NCBI GenBank assembly: GCA_032158295.1
Contig: CM063246.1
Location: 16,279,168 to 16,343,167, forward strand
Direction: 5' to 3'
DNA from: Pycnopodia helianthoides
Lineage: Eukaryota; Echinodermata; Asteroidea; Forcipulatida; Asteriidae
Length of the DNA: 64,000 bases
Each line of letters opens with the position of its first letter. The stretch's first letter is position 1. Both the position numbers and the translations under genes were made by a program. The notes under the pieces are model-generated. The model had not been told where the DNA came from, made no database searches, and saw only the letters and a list, made by a program, of their open reading frames with translations. Shown here one piece after another: positions 30,190 through 40,947 of the stretch.

Positions 30190-31750
30190 TTTTGCATGAA
30201 ACTTAAAGACCTCCAGATGATGTCATGATGGAGTCACAAAAAATGCACTCCCACAGGAAATCTTTTGGTACCTAAAAAAGACCTTGCAATAGAGATATGA
30301 AGCTACTGCTTTGGTTTTTCACACATGGGGTCCACCAAAGTGACTCATTAAATATTCATGAGATTATAACATGACAACTGCTGGTGTCATTGTGACGTTA
30401 TTGTATTTATGCACATTAGTGAATGATGATTAGTAATTTTGATACTTATCAATCAAATTAAGAAAGTTAAAGATAACAAGAAAGAGTGCAAATGAAACGT
30501 TAATTATACAAACTACCTTGACAAAGACACACAAAAAAACAAGAACAAAATCTAAAAGAAAACAATAGCTGTTTCTACTGGAGTGCCGAAGCAGCTTTAA
30601 AAAAAAAATTAAAAAGAGAGGTGTTTCAGTTTTGAGCTATGCTCTGAACACTTTTTAAAAAAAGAATAAAAACAACAGGTGTTCTGGGCGGAGTGCCAAA
30701 CCCCTAATAAATAATAATCTTGACATCAGAAACAATACCTGTTGCAATTAACAGGTTGGAACAGTCACCTGACAAACACTAGGTGTTATTTGTGATAATG
30801 ATGACATTAAATACAAATACATTAATGATTCGTGTTCATATCTCATGTTAAAGTTGCAAAACTCATGTGTTAAAACAATTTGCAATAGCTTTTTGTAGCT
30901 TTTGGCAGTAAACCATTAAATGAGGAATCAAGAATACTTTGTCTTCAATCAACAGTTCATGAATAATTTGTTCTTAAGTTTTGGTTTAGATCCAGTATTC
31001 TTTGACTTTTCATGTAGGCCTACATGATGGTTCAATATCAATTTGTAGAAGTCAAACAAAAGTTCTAACATGTGAACAAACAGACTTTGACATACTATAA
31101 TTTTTAAAACCTCATAATGTCATCATGACATACTTGTTAAGGTTCTCCAATTATGTTGAGGTTCAAATGCTTGTTGAGTTTGAAGTGTCAGTTCACATTA
31201 AATTCATTTTCAGTTGAAGAAAAAGAGTTAAATAACAAAACTCGTAACGATGCATACTGTGAACAAGGTTTTGTGTGAACATTCATTCATTAATTCCTTC
31301 ATGACTGTTTTTCTTTTCAAATTGCGGCATCAGCCGAATTGCATATAAATTTACAAAGATATAAAAATTGAAGAAATGTTTGATTACTAGCTCCACTCCA
31401 CACAGGTGCTTGGTATTCAGTGAGTGGTCTGATGTAACCTACATGTATGAGAACGGTGAGTAAATCTTGAAGCAGTACACTGTAACGTTTTCAGCAGACA
31501 CAACATATACAATTTACCGTTTAAGGTTGTCTTAAATAAAAAATATCTAATAACCTTCACTTTGGTGAGAAAATGGTTACCAATTAAAACACTTTTATTT
31601 ATTTATTTTATTTTTTGGGGGGAGGGGGTTGCATTAAAGTGATTTCTATTATCAAACATTTAGCAGGATTCAGTTTCATTTTGTTTGCATCAGACCATGC
31701 TTTCAACTAGATTATCACAGGTAACAGCTTGTTGGATATTGCAGGGTTGA
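30190..31750. other. Repeat-derived intron DNA, no recognised gene
   Basis: It holds short pieces resembling the CRE repeat (GATGTCATGATGG at 30217) and two AGCTGTTTC-like hairpin words (30568, 30625). No coding feature was recognised. Confidence 0.4.
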
Positions 31751-31759
31751 TTTAAATGT

Positions 31760-32480
31760 CGGCATCCAACTAGTGTTAGATCACTACATATTTGCAGGTG
31801 AATATATGATCAGAAGGTTGGGCATCATTAATCAATGGCTAGGAAAATAATACGTCCCATCTTGTCTGTTGTGGAACTCCTGTTTTTGGTGATAACCAAT
31901 CAAACAAGCGTACACATTGTTGGTAAGAGGACCAAAAACCACAAACCCCAGGAATAAAGTCACTACGGGAGCCAAGATTGATCAGCTTGGAGATAGCAAT
32001 AGTGTGTTCAATTCGATCAAGGCTTTTGTGTAGTCCATGAACACAACAGATGATGATGACTTAGACTTTTCCGCGTTTGACAAAGGGTGTAAAATGTTGA
32101 TAAGACAACGAGTTGTAAGAAGCGATTTGCAGTTACCACATTGATTTGGGTCCAATTTTGTTGCAACGTGTTGAAAGGTCCATTTCATGATGAATGATCC
32201 TGCAATTTTAGCTAGGAAAGGAAATCTCTCGACAGAAGGAGGCTTGTTTTGGGGATGGGGATTATTACTGCACATATGACCATTTATCTGGAAATTTTCC
32301 TTGTTGGAGCGAGTTGATAATGTGGGTGAGTGGTGTTTGCTAGTTCAAAAAAGAATTCACGGCTGATTCGTGCAGAAACACTGTCAGACCCACCAGAGTT
32401 TTTTGTTGAACCTTGGCCATAATCTTCTGATTTCTCAGGGAAACACTATTTGGCACAAGGTAGGAGGTGGGAGATAAGCT
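31760..32480 (-). pseudogene. LINE reverse transcriptase fragment
   Basis: On the minus strand: IINSLQQGKFPDKW (about 32330), then KWTFQHVATKLDPNQCGN (about 32190), SVVFMDYTKAL (about 32040), then LINLGSRSDFIPGVCGFW and QQCVR (about 31960-31890), and GVPQQT. These are RT blocks of the same LINE family as 52740-54065, where the equivalent blocks are better kept. Stops and shifts are frequent, so it is dead. Confidence 0.8.
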
Positions 32481-33489
32481 GAAAGAGCATTCAAATCAAG
32501 AATGCTCATGTCTGATGATATTGATATGAACAGTTCGTTGTTAGTAATCTTGGAGTGGTCATAAGATGGTATTCCAGGGACATGTACTGGGGCGTGGTTC
32601 TGTTGACCGCCAGTTAAAACATGAATTCACGGTACCATGCTGAAAAAGTTGCCATGCAACTGGCTAGCAGCAGTTTGTATCAGTGTTGTATGACTCGAGT
32701 CCAGGACTCGGACTCGAGTCCGTCTCGAGTCACAATTTCGGTGACTCGGACTTGACTCGAGTCACGTCTGCAAAAGACTCGGACTCGGACTTTGACTATC
32801 GTGACTCGGACTTGTCCCCGAGGACTCGTGACTTGCGAGTCACGTATTTTCACAAACAATACCTTTTTTAAATACTAAAAACAATTCCGATGATCCGAGT
32901 GCACATGGAGGAATATTAACGTCTAGTACAATAAATAAGTACACTGTTGTATGGTGTTGCAAGTAACAGTGTTTGTGATTATTGTGTAGTAAAGGGCCAT
33001 GTACATACAGCGCGTGTATGTTTGATTCGTATGTTCAATACGCATAATAACACTGAGATGCACGACACCAATATCAATGCTGGTATTCTGTCAACGTTAA
33101 CACCATAGCCACTGCTTGTGCTTGATGCATATTACCAATGGCATGTCTGGTACCTGTAAAACACAGTCTGCATATTGCACTGTGATGGATGTGTGTTGTT
33201 TGCACCAGTTTCCACACGTGGTCGACACAAACGCACGCACACCCACACACACACGAGGTCAAGTTTGGTCATGAACATTTTTTTGATCAGGTAGGTAGCC
33301 AACAAGTTCTGCCGTTCCGCCCCGTATTGTTTCCTTTGGTTACACCAACTTTAGCAAAAATGTTGAAACCTCAAAATCGAGTGCAGTGTGCAAATTTTGC
33401 AAGCGCAAAATTAAAGAAAGGACCGGCACAACTTCAAATTTTAAGAATTTAAGGATTTAAATGATTTTTTTTTCTCGTCAAAATAACCA

Positions 33490-33613
33490 ATACTGATTTA
33501 TTTGTTTCAGAAAGGCAGGTAGCCAACAAGTTTTATTATGGTTTAAAGAAAGTTTCTTTGAACCATAAAACTTGTTGGCTATACCAACCTTTCTGAAATA
33601 AATAAATCAGTAT
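33490..33613. repeat. Near-perfect foldback, arms of about 60 bp
   Basis: The stretch from ATACTGATTTATTTGTTTCA through GTAGCCAACAAGTTTTAT to AAAGAAA is followed almost at once by its reverse complement. The outer word AGGTAGCCAACAAGTT occurs once more at 33292-33307. The foldback lies within the hAT-type element. Confidence 0.85.
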
Positions 33614-33807
33614 ATAATTGATTATTTTGAAATTAAAAGAAAAAAAAAACATTTTAAACCCTTAAAAGATACTCTGGATAAGGGGCAAGGAGTAAAACCT
33701 TAAAATAAAATTGTAACTGCATGTACAGAACTTTGTTTAAATTAAATGTGTAAATCATTTCCAATTCTAATTTCACTAAACATTTGGTTTGCAATCAATA
33801 TTTAAAC

Positions 33808-34070
33808 AAGTGACTCGTGACTCGGACTCGGAATCGGACCAAGTGACCCGTGACTCGGACTTGGACTCGGACCAAATGACTTGGGACTCGGATTGGACTC
33901 GGACCAAGTGACTCGTGACTCGGACTTGGACTCGGACCAAATGACTTGGGACTCGGATTGGACTCGGACCAAGTGACCCGTGACTCGGACTTGGACTCGG
34001 ACCAAATGACTTGGGACTCGGATTGGACTCGGACCAAGTGACTCGTGACTCGGACTCGGACTCGACACAG
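33808..34070. repeat. GACTCGGACC tandem array inside the hAT end
   Basis: Higher-order units of about 63 bp (GACTTGGGACTCGGATTGG, then ACTCGGACCAAGTGAC and its variants) repeat about four times. Because the unit length is a multiple of three, frames of Ser-Glu-rich repeats stay open; these are not genes. Confidence 0.9.
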
Positions 34071-34198
34071 GTGACTCGACTACAACACTGGTTTGTACAG
34101 ATGCACATGAGAGAGAATTGGTAAAGCTGTATTTGGTATGTGGAATACCACGTTCATCATGAAACAAAGAGATATGTACATGTGTGTATGTGACCTAC

Positions 34199-34291
34199 CT
34201 CGCTTTCGTAATCCGTAACCTGTGCAAAAGCAAATATGCGATTCAGGTTTCCTTTCTGTATATTACAGATCTGACATGACTGGAAGTCTAT
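34199..34291 (-). CDS. PH-domain gene, middle exon
   Basis: The exon is 31 codons, with TTTTTTTCAG before it and GTAGGT after it, phase 0 on both sides. It reads IDFQSCQICNIQKGNLNRIF, then AFAQVTDYESE. In the PH fold this is the run from the end of the second strand to the sixth, with the usual I-x-x-I-x-K-G turn and the hydrophobic I-F-x-F pair. It follows RRILQ of the upstream exon and is followed by EGLRFF of the next. No anomaly is seen. Confidence 0.85.
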
Positions 34292-34680
34292 CTGAAAAAA
34301 AAGAAAAACAACATGAACAGAAAATTTGTGTTAAAAACTGGTGTTTGATACCATAAACATGCATCTTCCCATGCAGGTACATGTACTTTTATGTAAGGAC
34401 ATTCAGTAATGTACATGTAATACATATTTAGGTGATTAACAAGAATATAATTAAAGCATAGAGTTCAATTTGGAAAAAAAAAACTCAAGGCACAATTCTG
34501 TGAACGCTGAAATTTGTATTTTTATTCATTCAACCTCAATTCTGACTCATGGGAGATTGTATTGTTTAGTGTCTATAAAGTAGCGTTGTGCACCTACGTT
34601 TATATTCCTAAACGGTTAAATGGAACTTGTGACTTTCATTTGACCATCTAACTATCATTGTATTTGCGAACTATTGTCTG

Positions 34681-34880
34681 TACCTGCAAACTATTTTCTT
34701 TGTGCATTTTAAGCCAACCTTTCTCTTTGCATTCAACCGCAAAAACGGGAAAGTTGCTGGCTGCTCCAAACAAAACCACTTTATTCTCAGTACCACTGTT
34801 GTCTCGAACTTCGTAAGAGTTAGACCTATATGTATACCTTACACTTATACTCAGATTTTCCGCCACAGCATGATACTGCA
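34681..34880 (-). other. Possible extra exon, weak
   Basis: The minus strand is open for 77 codons and ends KEKGWLKMHKENSLQ at a good donor (TTGCAG/GTACAG, 34681). The words VVLFGAASNFPVFAVE look protein-like. I see no strong acceptor, and including it would split the PH domain between LQ and IDF. It could be an alternative exon, part of another gene, or chance. Confidence 0.2.
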
Positions 34881-34899
34881 ATTTATTTAAGTGTTATTA

Positions 34900-35680
34900 A
34901 TACCTGCAATTAAGCGCTAAATAATAACACTATATAAAACAACACTTTGTAAAATGGCAAGAAGCCAGATACCGGACATACATGTAGGACAAACCGGCTT
35001 AGACAGACGAACAAAACATCCTACCAGTGGCCACACCAAGAACTACCACGCCCTTACCAAAGTGGCCACAACAAGGACAATCACACCCTTTTCCCAAAGT
35101 GGCCACACCGGGGGGGGGGGGGGGGATACCACATCCTTACCAACATAAGGACAGCTGATCTAGGACAACCACGCTCGGGTGTATCCACACATGAACATCG
35201 TGGGGGTCTAGTGACCCCAATACAGTTAAAAAACAAGTCACACATCTTGCCTGAACCATTCACCTAGATGCACACTGTGCACCTATCAATGAAGTATTTA
35301 AAACGTCCTACCCAAAAATGCTATTCCCCACGTTGGAAAACGAAGGGGAAGAATGGCCCCGCCGGGCACCCTAAATCTAACTTTACCTTTAATTATAAAC
35401 GATAAAAGAGAGAAGTGTATCCCAGTCCTAGTAACACATCAGAAATTCCCCAAGTTGGAAAATGAGGGGGACAGGTAAAACAGCGACTGAAACATGGATG
35501 GCACTATCGTAAGAAAAATTACATAACCTTGGCTATTACAACTGGAAATTACATGAAACAATTTTACCTACGAATGAAATTATAAGACCTTTACTATTTT
35601 TCTGTCATTTTCTGCAAAAAACTGCCAAACGTGCAAAGCACACCCCAAGAGAAGTGACAGTACCTCAAAACAGAAAATTA
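34900..35680. other. No gene; G run and short repeats
   Basis: A 17-base G run lies at about 35110. AAGTGGCCACA recurs at 35062 and 35098. The stretch TTCCCCA-x-GTTGGAAAA-x-GA is found at 35324 and 35447 and could be terminal repeats of the adjoining Ngaro-like element. Confidence 0.4.
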
Positions 35681-36480
35681 CCACGCTCCCTCCCATTGAA
35701 AGATTATTAATGCAGGCAGCGGAATTGTCACAAACCTATACAACGACAACTCAATCCACTTAAACTGTGGATGTCGCAAAATCATGAACCCATGTCGCTG
35801 GCAGCAGGTGCGCATCCACCGTTAAACCCATCAATTAACCTTTTTCGCTGCTGCTCCATGCCTTTCTGTGAATGAGCCCTAAAATAAAAAACCAATGGCA
35901 AACTTTCTGACCAAAAAACAAACAGCAGTTGGAAACTGAGCCCGAATTTCACCCATGAAAATCAAAATTTATTGGTGAATGGAATACACACCCAGGTCAT
36001 TTGAACCAAGGTGGATAATAAGCACCGCTGGTGTAGGGGCATTTTTGGACATACATGTAGATGAAAGTAGGGACGACAGGTCACTTAACCTGGCTCCGCC
36101 TCTACCCCACCACAGCACATAAACCACACCGACTGCCAGTGAGCGATGATTCGCTGGGCCCAACGAATCAGTGAATCCCCAACAATCCACATGCTACCTG
36201 CACAAATCCACATGCTACCTGCACAAATCCAAGAAAGATAATCCAAATTTAATAACAATGTTTTACCCCATACTAATACCAGGTAAAGTACACACTGCTT
36301 CGGGTCTGCCAATGGCCCATACGCTGAATCTCCTCCAGAGGGACCCCAAACTATGAGCAACTGTTGCAGCACCAATACGAAAGGAATGGGCCCAAATCCG
36401 CAGATCACCCAGTCAACCAAAACCTAGTGCTCTCTGAAGCACTGCATTGAACACCTTTAACACATTAAAGGTGTGGCACC
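35680..36480 (-). pseudogene. Ngaro-like retroelement: recombinase end plus SGNH-type domain
   Basis: On the minus strand, LRIWAHSFRIGAATVAHSLG (about 36400-36340) keeps the His and Arg of the tyrosine-recombinase H-x-x-R box; after a one-base shift PLEEIQRMGHWQTRSSVYF follows with the G-H-W and a Tyr in catalytic position. Downstream comes a second domain: MWIVGDSLIRWAQ (about 36190), WWGRGGARLSDL (about 36100) and VLIIHLGSNDLG (about 36005). The G-D-S and H-L-G-x-N-D boxes mark an SGNH/GDSL-type hydrolase, which some Ngaro-type DIRS elements are known to carry. Several indels make it inactive. The part upstream of the recombinase end is replaced by a LINE at 36484. Confidence 0.75.
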
Positions 36481-36483
36481 GAA

Positions 36484-37110
36484 ATGACAAAACAATGGAC
36501 CCGGACTTATGGCAGAACCTGGATAACACGTCCTGTCTTTCCATCTCAAACAGCCACTGTAGTATCTGATCCACTTGTCACCCCTAAGAAGATTGCCCAG
36601 ATTATTAATTCCTTGGATGCCTCCAAGGCTACTGGCCCTGATGGAATCCCTGCAATTGTTTTGAAAATGTGTTCCCCAGAACTTTCACCCATTGCCAAGC
36701 TATTCAAAATGTGCATGGCAGTCTCTGTGTTTACTTCATCTTGGAAAGTGGCATCCGTTGTCCCTGTCTTTAAGGGTGTTGGTGAGCGTTCCGAAGCTAC
36801 TAATTATCGTCCTATTAGTCTGCTTCCCATAATAAGTAAGATCTTTGAACACTTTGTTTTCAACAGCTCCTTGGATACCTGGAGGACAATGACCTTCTGA
36901 CTGACTGCCAGTTCGGGTTTCGCCATTCCCGCTCAACCGATCTGCTTTCCCTAATTACTGATCATTTTAGTAGGGCCTTAGATCGCAGGGGTGAGGCTCG
37001 TGTTGTAGCATTGGACATCATCTCCTAGGCCTTCGACAAGGTATGGCATACTGGCCTGCTCAACAAGCTTCAGTCATGGTGTATCAGGCAGAATATTATC
37101 TATAATCTCG
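36484..37110 (+). pseudogene. LINE reverse transcriptase fragment
   Basis: The frame reads INSLDASKATGPDGIPAIVL, VASVVPVFKG, NYRPISLLPIISKIFEHFVF (36590-36850); one frame over it continues LTDCQFGFRHSRSTDLL and VVALDIIS, a TAG, then AFDKVWHTGLLNKLQSW (36898-37070). These are RT domains 0 to 3 of a jockey/CR1-like non-LTR element. It is cut at both sides: no endonuclease precedes it and no catalytic Y-x-D-D follows. The left junction is directly at the Ngaro-like piece on the opposite strand. Confidence 0.85.
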
Positions 37111-37430
37111 AGCCACTCGAGTAAACTGCTCAAGAGCCGCCCGAAGGCCCTGATCCAGACAATGGAACGCCATGGTCAAGAGATCTGCCGGAACGGATGT
37201 ATCGTCTTCACATCCGGAAGCAAGATACTCAGTCAGGAGAAGTAGAAACGAAGTCGCACGCATTCCGGAGCGTGATGCGTTGTCGAGCTTCGTTTTTTCT
37301 CTGCCACCATGAGCTCCTCAAACTTGCCCGCAAAGAGGTCGACAAGATGTAGACCCGAAACACTAGATATCCAGCAATTTAGGGGGTCTGGAGAACCCAG
37401 GTTTAGAGTGAGGTGTACCTGCTTTAAGGA
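37110..37430 (-). pseudogene. Possible upstream part of the Ngaro-like element
   Basis: On the minus strand ADLLTMAFHCLDQGLRAALE followed by QFTRVARDY resembles the first helices of a tyrosine recombinase, and LVDLFAGKFEELMV lies further upstream. If correct, the LINE at 36484-37110 is inserted into this element. The match is weak and frame-broken. Confidence 0.35.
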
Positions 37431-37755
37431 TTTGGTGTACTGGCATTAAATAAAAAACAATTGTTTTTGACTTTGGCTTTTATTCACATCTTTGTCTCTC
37501 TTTTTATCATTGGAATCTGAGTAAAATACAAAATTGTATCAATTACTTGATTAATTACCAAGATTTTTGTTTTCTTCAATTCAGACATTTGTGCACTTAC
37601 TAAAATATATGCTAATGATAACCAACATGATTACAGGCAGCCAATGATATTACATGCGCAAGATTCCCCATGTAGAGTGAAAAGTTTGACCATAACACCT
37701 TAATATTTCCCAGAAGACTCAATATATTAATGTCTTAAGACATCAAGTGTCTTAC

Positions 37756-37938
37756 CTGCAAAATGCGTCTTTGGCAGGAACGATGTCTGTAGTACTTGTA
37801 GACACCAAAGTTATATACCCTTTTGTCATTGAAGGCGTTGTTTACTTCTGCTATAGTGCGGGCTTCTGTTTCTGCAGATGCCACAATACCAAGCAATCTT
37901 GAATAGTGCACAGCGTCATCTATAGATATTCTTCCAGT
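37756..37938 (-). CDS. PH-domain gene, exon leading into the PH fold
   Basis: The exon is 61 codons with CATCCCCAG before it and GTAAGA after it, phase 0. It reads TGRISIDDAVHYSRLLGIVA, then an Ala/Glu-rich helix (ETEARTIAEVNNAF), then VYNFGVYKYYRHRSCQRRIL and Q. The last 20 residues form the first beta strand of the PH domain, with the basic K-Y-Y-R-H-R patch where phosphoinositide head groups usually bind. The N-terminal part mirrors the end of the upstream exon (GKISSDDHKELL against GRISIDDAVHYSRLL), suggesting a duplicated short helical motif. Product identity is unknown. Confidence 0.85.
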
Positions 37939-38734
37939 CTGGGGATGGTTTATGGGAAAAAATAAGTAATTATTGCCTCATACTAAACTTCATACCATCT
38001 CTCTTTGCAATCTTTGTTCACCTTGCTGGTTGGCCACATGGACTTATTTGTTTATTTACTTATTTATATATCCCTATGGATAAACATTTACATAAATTTA
38101 TTTTACGTGTATCTTTCCATTTGTTGACAAATATACCAACAACTTTTCTGACAGAAGTAAAAGCATTGTAGATTCTTCTAAAATATTGTTGTGTCCCCTA
38201 GACAAGAATGAACAATTGAAATCAACATGAGAACAGAGTAATGGCCCTAATGAGTGATGACTGTACCATATTTTATCAAATAAAAACAAACCTTGGAGCT
38301 ATTTTTGAAATTAGAAACAAAAGGAAAGTCCCTGTTCCTATAAAATACTGCAAATTAATTTTACGAGAGCAGCCTCTGTCAAAAATCACAAATTTTGGGG
38401 AATCGGTTTTTATACAAATTATTAACATAATCATTACTGTTAACATTTTCAGCAAATTTCAGTACCTAATACTTAACAGTTTCGTAATTACACTAATTAG
38501 AGTTGCCATTTTTTCTTTCCCTGAGGTGACCTATCAATAATATACAATGCGTCAGCTTTATTTTTTCTTATAAAATAAAATGAAAAATAGTAAGCAGACT
38601 CCGAAACAGCAGTTTAAAAAAAAAACACAACTGCAATCGCAATTGTCTCCAAACACTGATTTTTTTGCTGTGGACAAGATAGGTCAATTCTCGGTACGAA
38701 CGACGAAATGCTAGCCTAACCCAACGTAGTGTGG

Positions 38735-38865
38735 AATTTGAAACTATGATCTCCGGATTAATGTGCAGGCCCTAATCAAGCCCTAATGTTGGTGGTCAGA
38801 AGCCATTTATTCTTTGACTACCATGTATGTAGCCATGGGATCACACCCAAGTTTACAGTACAACC
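38735..38865 (-). repeat. tRNA-like SINE, second copy
   Basis: It shares CTCCGGATTAA, TGTGCxGGC, TCAxGCCCTAATGTTGG, GGTCAGAAG and TGTAGCCATGGGAxCACACC with 12415-12590. It has lost part of the tRNA-like head. Confidence 0.55.
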
Positions 38866-39251
38866 TGAGGTATCAACTTTTAAGGGGATGTGCCTTTTTA
38901 TTTAAAATATCAAGTATAAATGTATTTAGTTTCATAATATTTGCCGTGTAGATTGTTCTTGAGAACTTGTCTTGCAATTTATTCTACTGCCTACAGTATA
39001 TTTTGGATTTTTGGAGACTACTTAGTTCTGAAAAGAACTTTCCTGCTTATTAATTACTTCTTGGGGAGATATATGTTACAAATTTCACTTAGTGGATTTA
39101 GGGGGCTTCTCGACTTCAGTGCAGCAGAGTGAGTTATTACATGTAAGTGGTCTCAATGTTTCGACTACCTGCCTTAGTCATCACCAGGAGACTGAAAAGT
39201 GTTTGAGATGCTAGGTTCGATTTCACAAAGAGCTAAGATTGATCGAAGATC

Positions 39252-39997
39252 TTAACCCTGCAGTGTGTAATCCCGTACACAAAACGCTATGCATTAGGCG
39301 AGCCATGAAAATCATGGCTCACTATAACACATACTAATACACTACACACACGGGGATGTGTGTAATCCCGTACAAAAAACGCTATGCATTAGGCGAGCCA
39401 TGAAAATCATGGCTCACTATAACACACACTAATACACTACATACGCGGGGATTTATTGCTGCATAATAGACTCTGAGCATACCCAACACCTTTGAGATGG
39501 TCTAGAGATTGTAAAACAATTTCCCCATACCCCCAAGCGCCCTAAACATTCTACTAGAGGCCTATCAGTATCACTAAGAAAAAAAACGGGAAACAAAAAA
39601 AAAAAAAAAACTCAATTCACGCTCCATTCACAAAGTCAAACAAAAGCACTCCCACCCCTGACCACAATAGTAAATACCTCTTTGGAAGCTTTGGTGAAGC
39701 CTGCCAGCTGGCACCATCAAGTCGTAAGGTTATATGTTGACAGACAAGCCTTTCAATTACCCAGCATGTACATGTATGCTAAGGCATTTTTTCAACACAA
39801 GTCTATGGGGAATTCCCGGTGAACCTTGGACCAGATAAGCTAGGCCACTCAAATTCTCTATTATGTTTCTCAATCGTATAATGGATAAAGTCAAGAAAAA
39901 AAGGCTTTCTACTTTATTCATAACAGGTGTAATTAACAAAAAATGCAAATTGTGCCTTGAAAACCATGGCTCGCCCCGCTTACTGCAGGGTTGTTAA
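39252..39997. mobile_element. Inner TTAA-flanked element
   Basis: It begins TTAACCCTGCAGT and ends ACTGCAGGGTTGTTAA. TTAA at both borders and CCC-starting ends recall piggyBac-type elements, but three extra bases at the right end and the lack of a transposase leave this open. Confidence 0.5.
39263..39452. repeat. 95-bp direct duplication with an internal hairpin
   Basis: Units are at 39263-39357 and 39358-39452, almost identical. Each holds GAGCCATGA, three A, then TCATGGCTC, a 9-bp perfect stem. It is located at the left end of the inner element. Confidence 0.93.
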
Positions 39998-40502
39998 GTG
40001 CAAATCAATCTTAATTGCTAAGCAAAGTGTGATGTCAAAATACAAATTACCATGGTAATACTGACAACTCGATCTCAAAATGAATCTTAGTGCTTTGCAA
40101 AATCGACCCTTGGTCTCTTAATAGGGATTCAGAGGTTTCAGTGTAGAGTCAGCACTGCTCTGATTGGTTCTTCTGAAAGGAGAACTGTGGTTGGATTGCT
40201 CCGAGTTTATATTGAGTGGACTGCCCATTGTAAATGCCCTGTGTACTGGAGTGTATCAGTAGACTGTGGAGTAGGATGGTAGATTGTGTGCCAAATACTG
40301 CTGATGAAATAGCCTATGTCTTTAGGAATAGTGTTGTGTTCATGGATCTCAACAGCATCCTTTACGGTTGTTAAATTTTTAATGAAGTTGCCTAGAGGCC
40401 ATAAAATAATGCAATGTTAGTTCTATTCGGGTAAGTGAATGAAGTAGCCTTTTAACACGCTGTATCTAAAATCAAATAGCTAGTTTTACCTATAAAACAT
40501 AC

Positions 40503-40808
40503 CTTTACAAGATTCCCAAGTATCATACGTTGTGCATCACCATTCTTATAATTCTTCACAGTTGCAAACTTTTGAAGCAACTCTTTGTGGTCATCAGAAG
40601 AGATTTTACCTTGAGCAAGCATCAAATCAAGAAGTTCGTCAGTTCTATCCCACTCCCTATCCATAGAATAAGGAGTGCCAATAGACTTGGGACGCATTGA
40701 GTGCAGTGAGCCTTGACAGTCATATTCCTCAAATTCTCTGCCTGGTGAGCGCTGACGCGAGAAGTGCTTGAGAAGGCTGCGTCCTCTTGCCCGATTCGAA
40801 AAGCGTTC
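40503..40808 (-). CDS. PH-domain gene, first visible exon
   Basis: The exon is 102 codons with GATTTACTCAG before it and AAAG/GTATGT after it, phase 0. It starts ERFSNRARGRSLLKHFSRQR, an Arg/Ser-rich, probably disordered stretch, then SMRPKSIGTPYSMDREWDR, then a helical part DELLDLMLAQGKISSDDHKE and LLQKFATVKNYKNGDAQRM, ending ILGNLVK. It begins at an acceptor, so the start codon is in an exon further right that I could not find. No known domain is recognised in this exon. It joins in frame to TGRISIDDA of the next exon. Confidence 0.82.
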
Positions 40809-40947
40809 CTGAGTAAATCAAACATAAATTACTTAAATAAAAAATCCAAATCAGGTAGAAGTTAATAAAATTTCCCCACACATAAAAATTACTAGTGGGG
40901 ATTAAGACATTGTTTTTACAAATTTGTTCAGCAAATTCCATTTAAAC

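Larger units (their letters stand above)
32681..34090. mobile_element. hAT-type element with ACTCG-rich subterminal arrays
   Basis: The left end is CAGTGTTGTATGACTCGAGTC and the right end is GACTCGACTACAACACTG, inverted repeats. Flanks are GTTTGTAT (32673-32680) and GTTTGTAC (34091-34098), a 7-of-8 match to an 8-bp duplication. Both ends are built of GACTCG-like words: short and irregular at 32690-32850, and a regular array at 33808-34070. No transposase is seen, so it is non-autonomous. A fragment of the same family lies at 40948-41080. Confidence 0.85.
39213..40112. mobile_element. Outer MITE with a second element nested in it
   Basis: The left end, GGTTCGATTTCACAAAGAGC with TAAGATTGATC after it, pairs with the right end (reverse complement GGGTCGATTTTGCAAAGCAC, TAAGATTCAT). 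Between them lies an inner element at 39252-39997. No coding is seen. Confidence 0.65.
7564..40808 (-). other. Span of the visible part of a PH-domain gene
   Basis: Four exons on the minus strand join without any frame change: 40808-40503 (102 codons), 37938-37756 (61), 34291-34199 (31) and 7644-7564 (27). Each has AG before and GT after it and starts and ends in phase 0. The last three build one PH domain across the junctions. Introns are about 2.6, 3.5 and 26.5 kb. The first visible exon begins at an acceptor and the last ends at a donor, so the gene has more exons on both sides. I do not recognise the orthologue. Confidence 0.85.

Noticed and set aside
33776..34167. Ser/Glu-rich frames in several registers
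   Set aside because: Caused by the ACTCGG array at the end of a hAT-type element.
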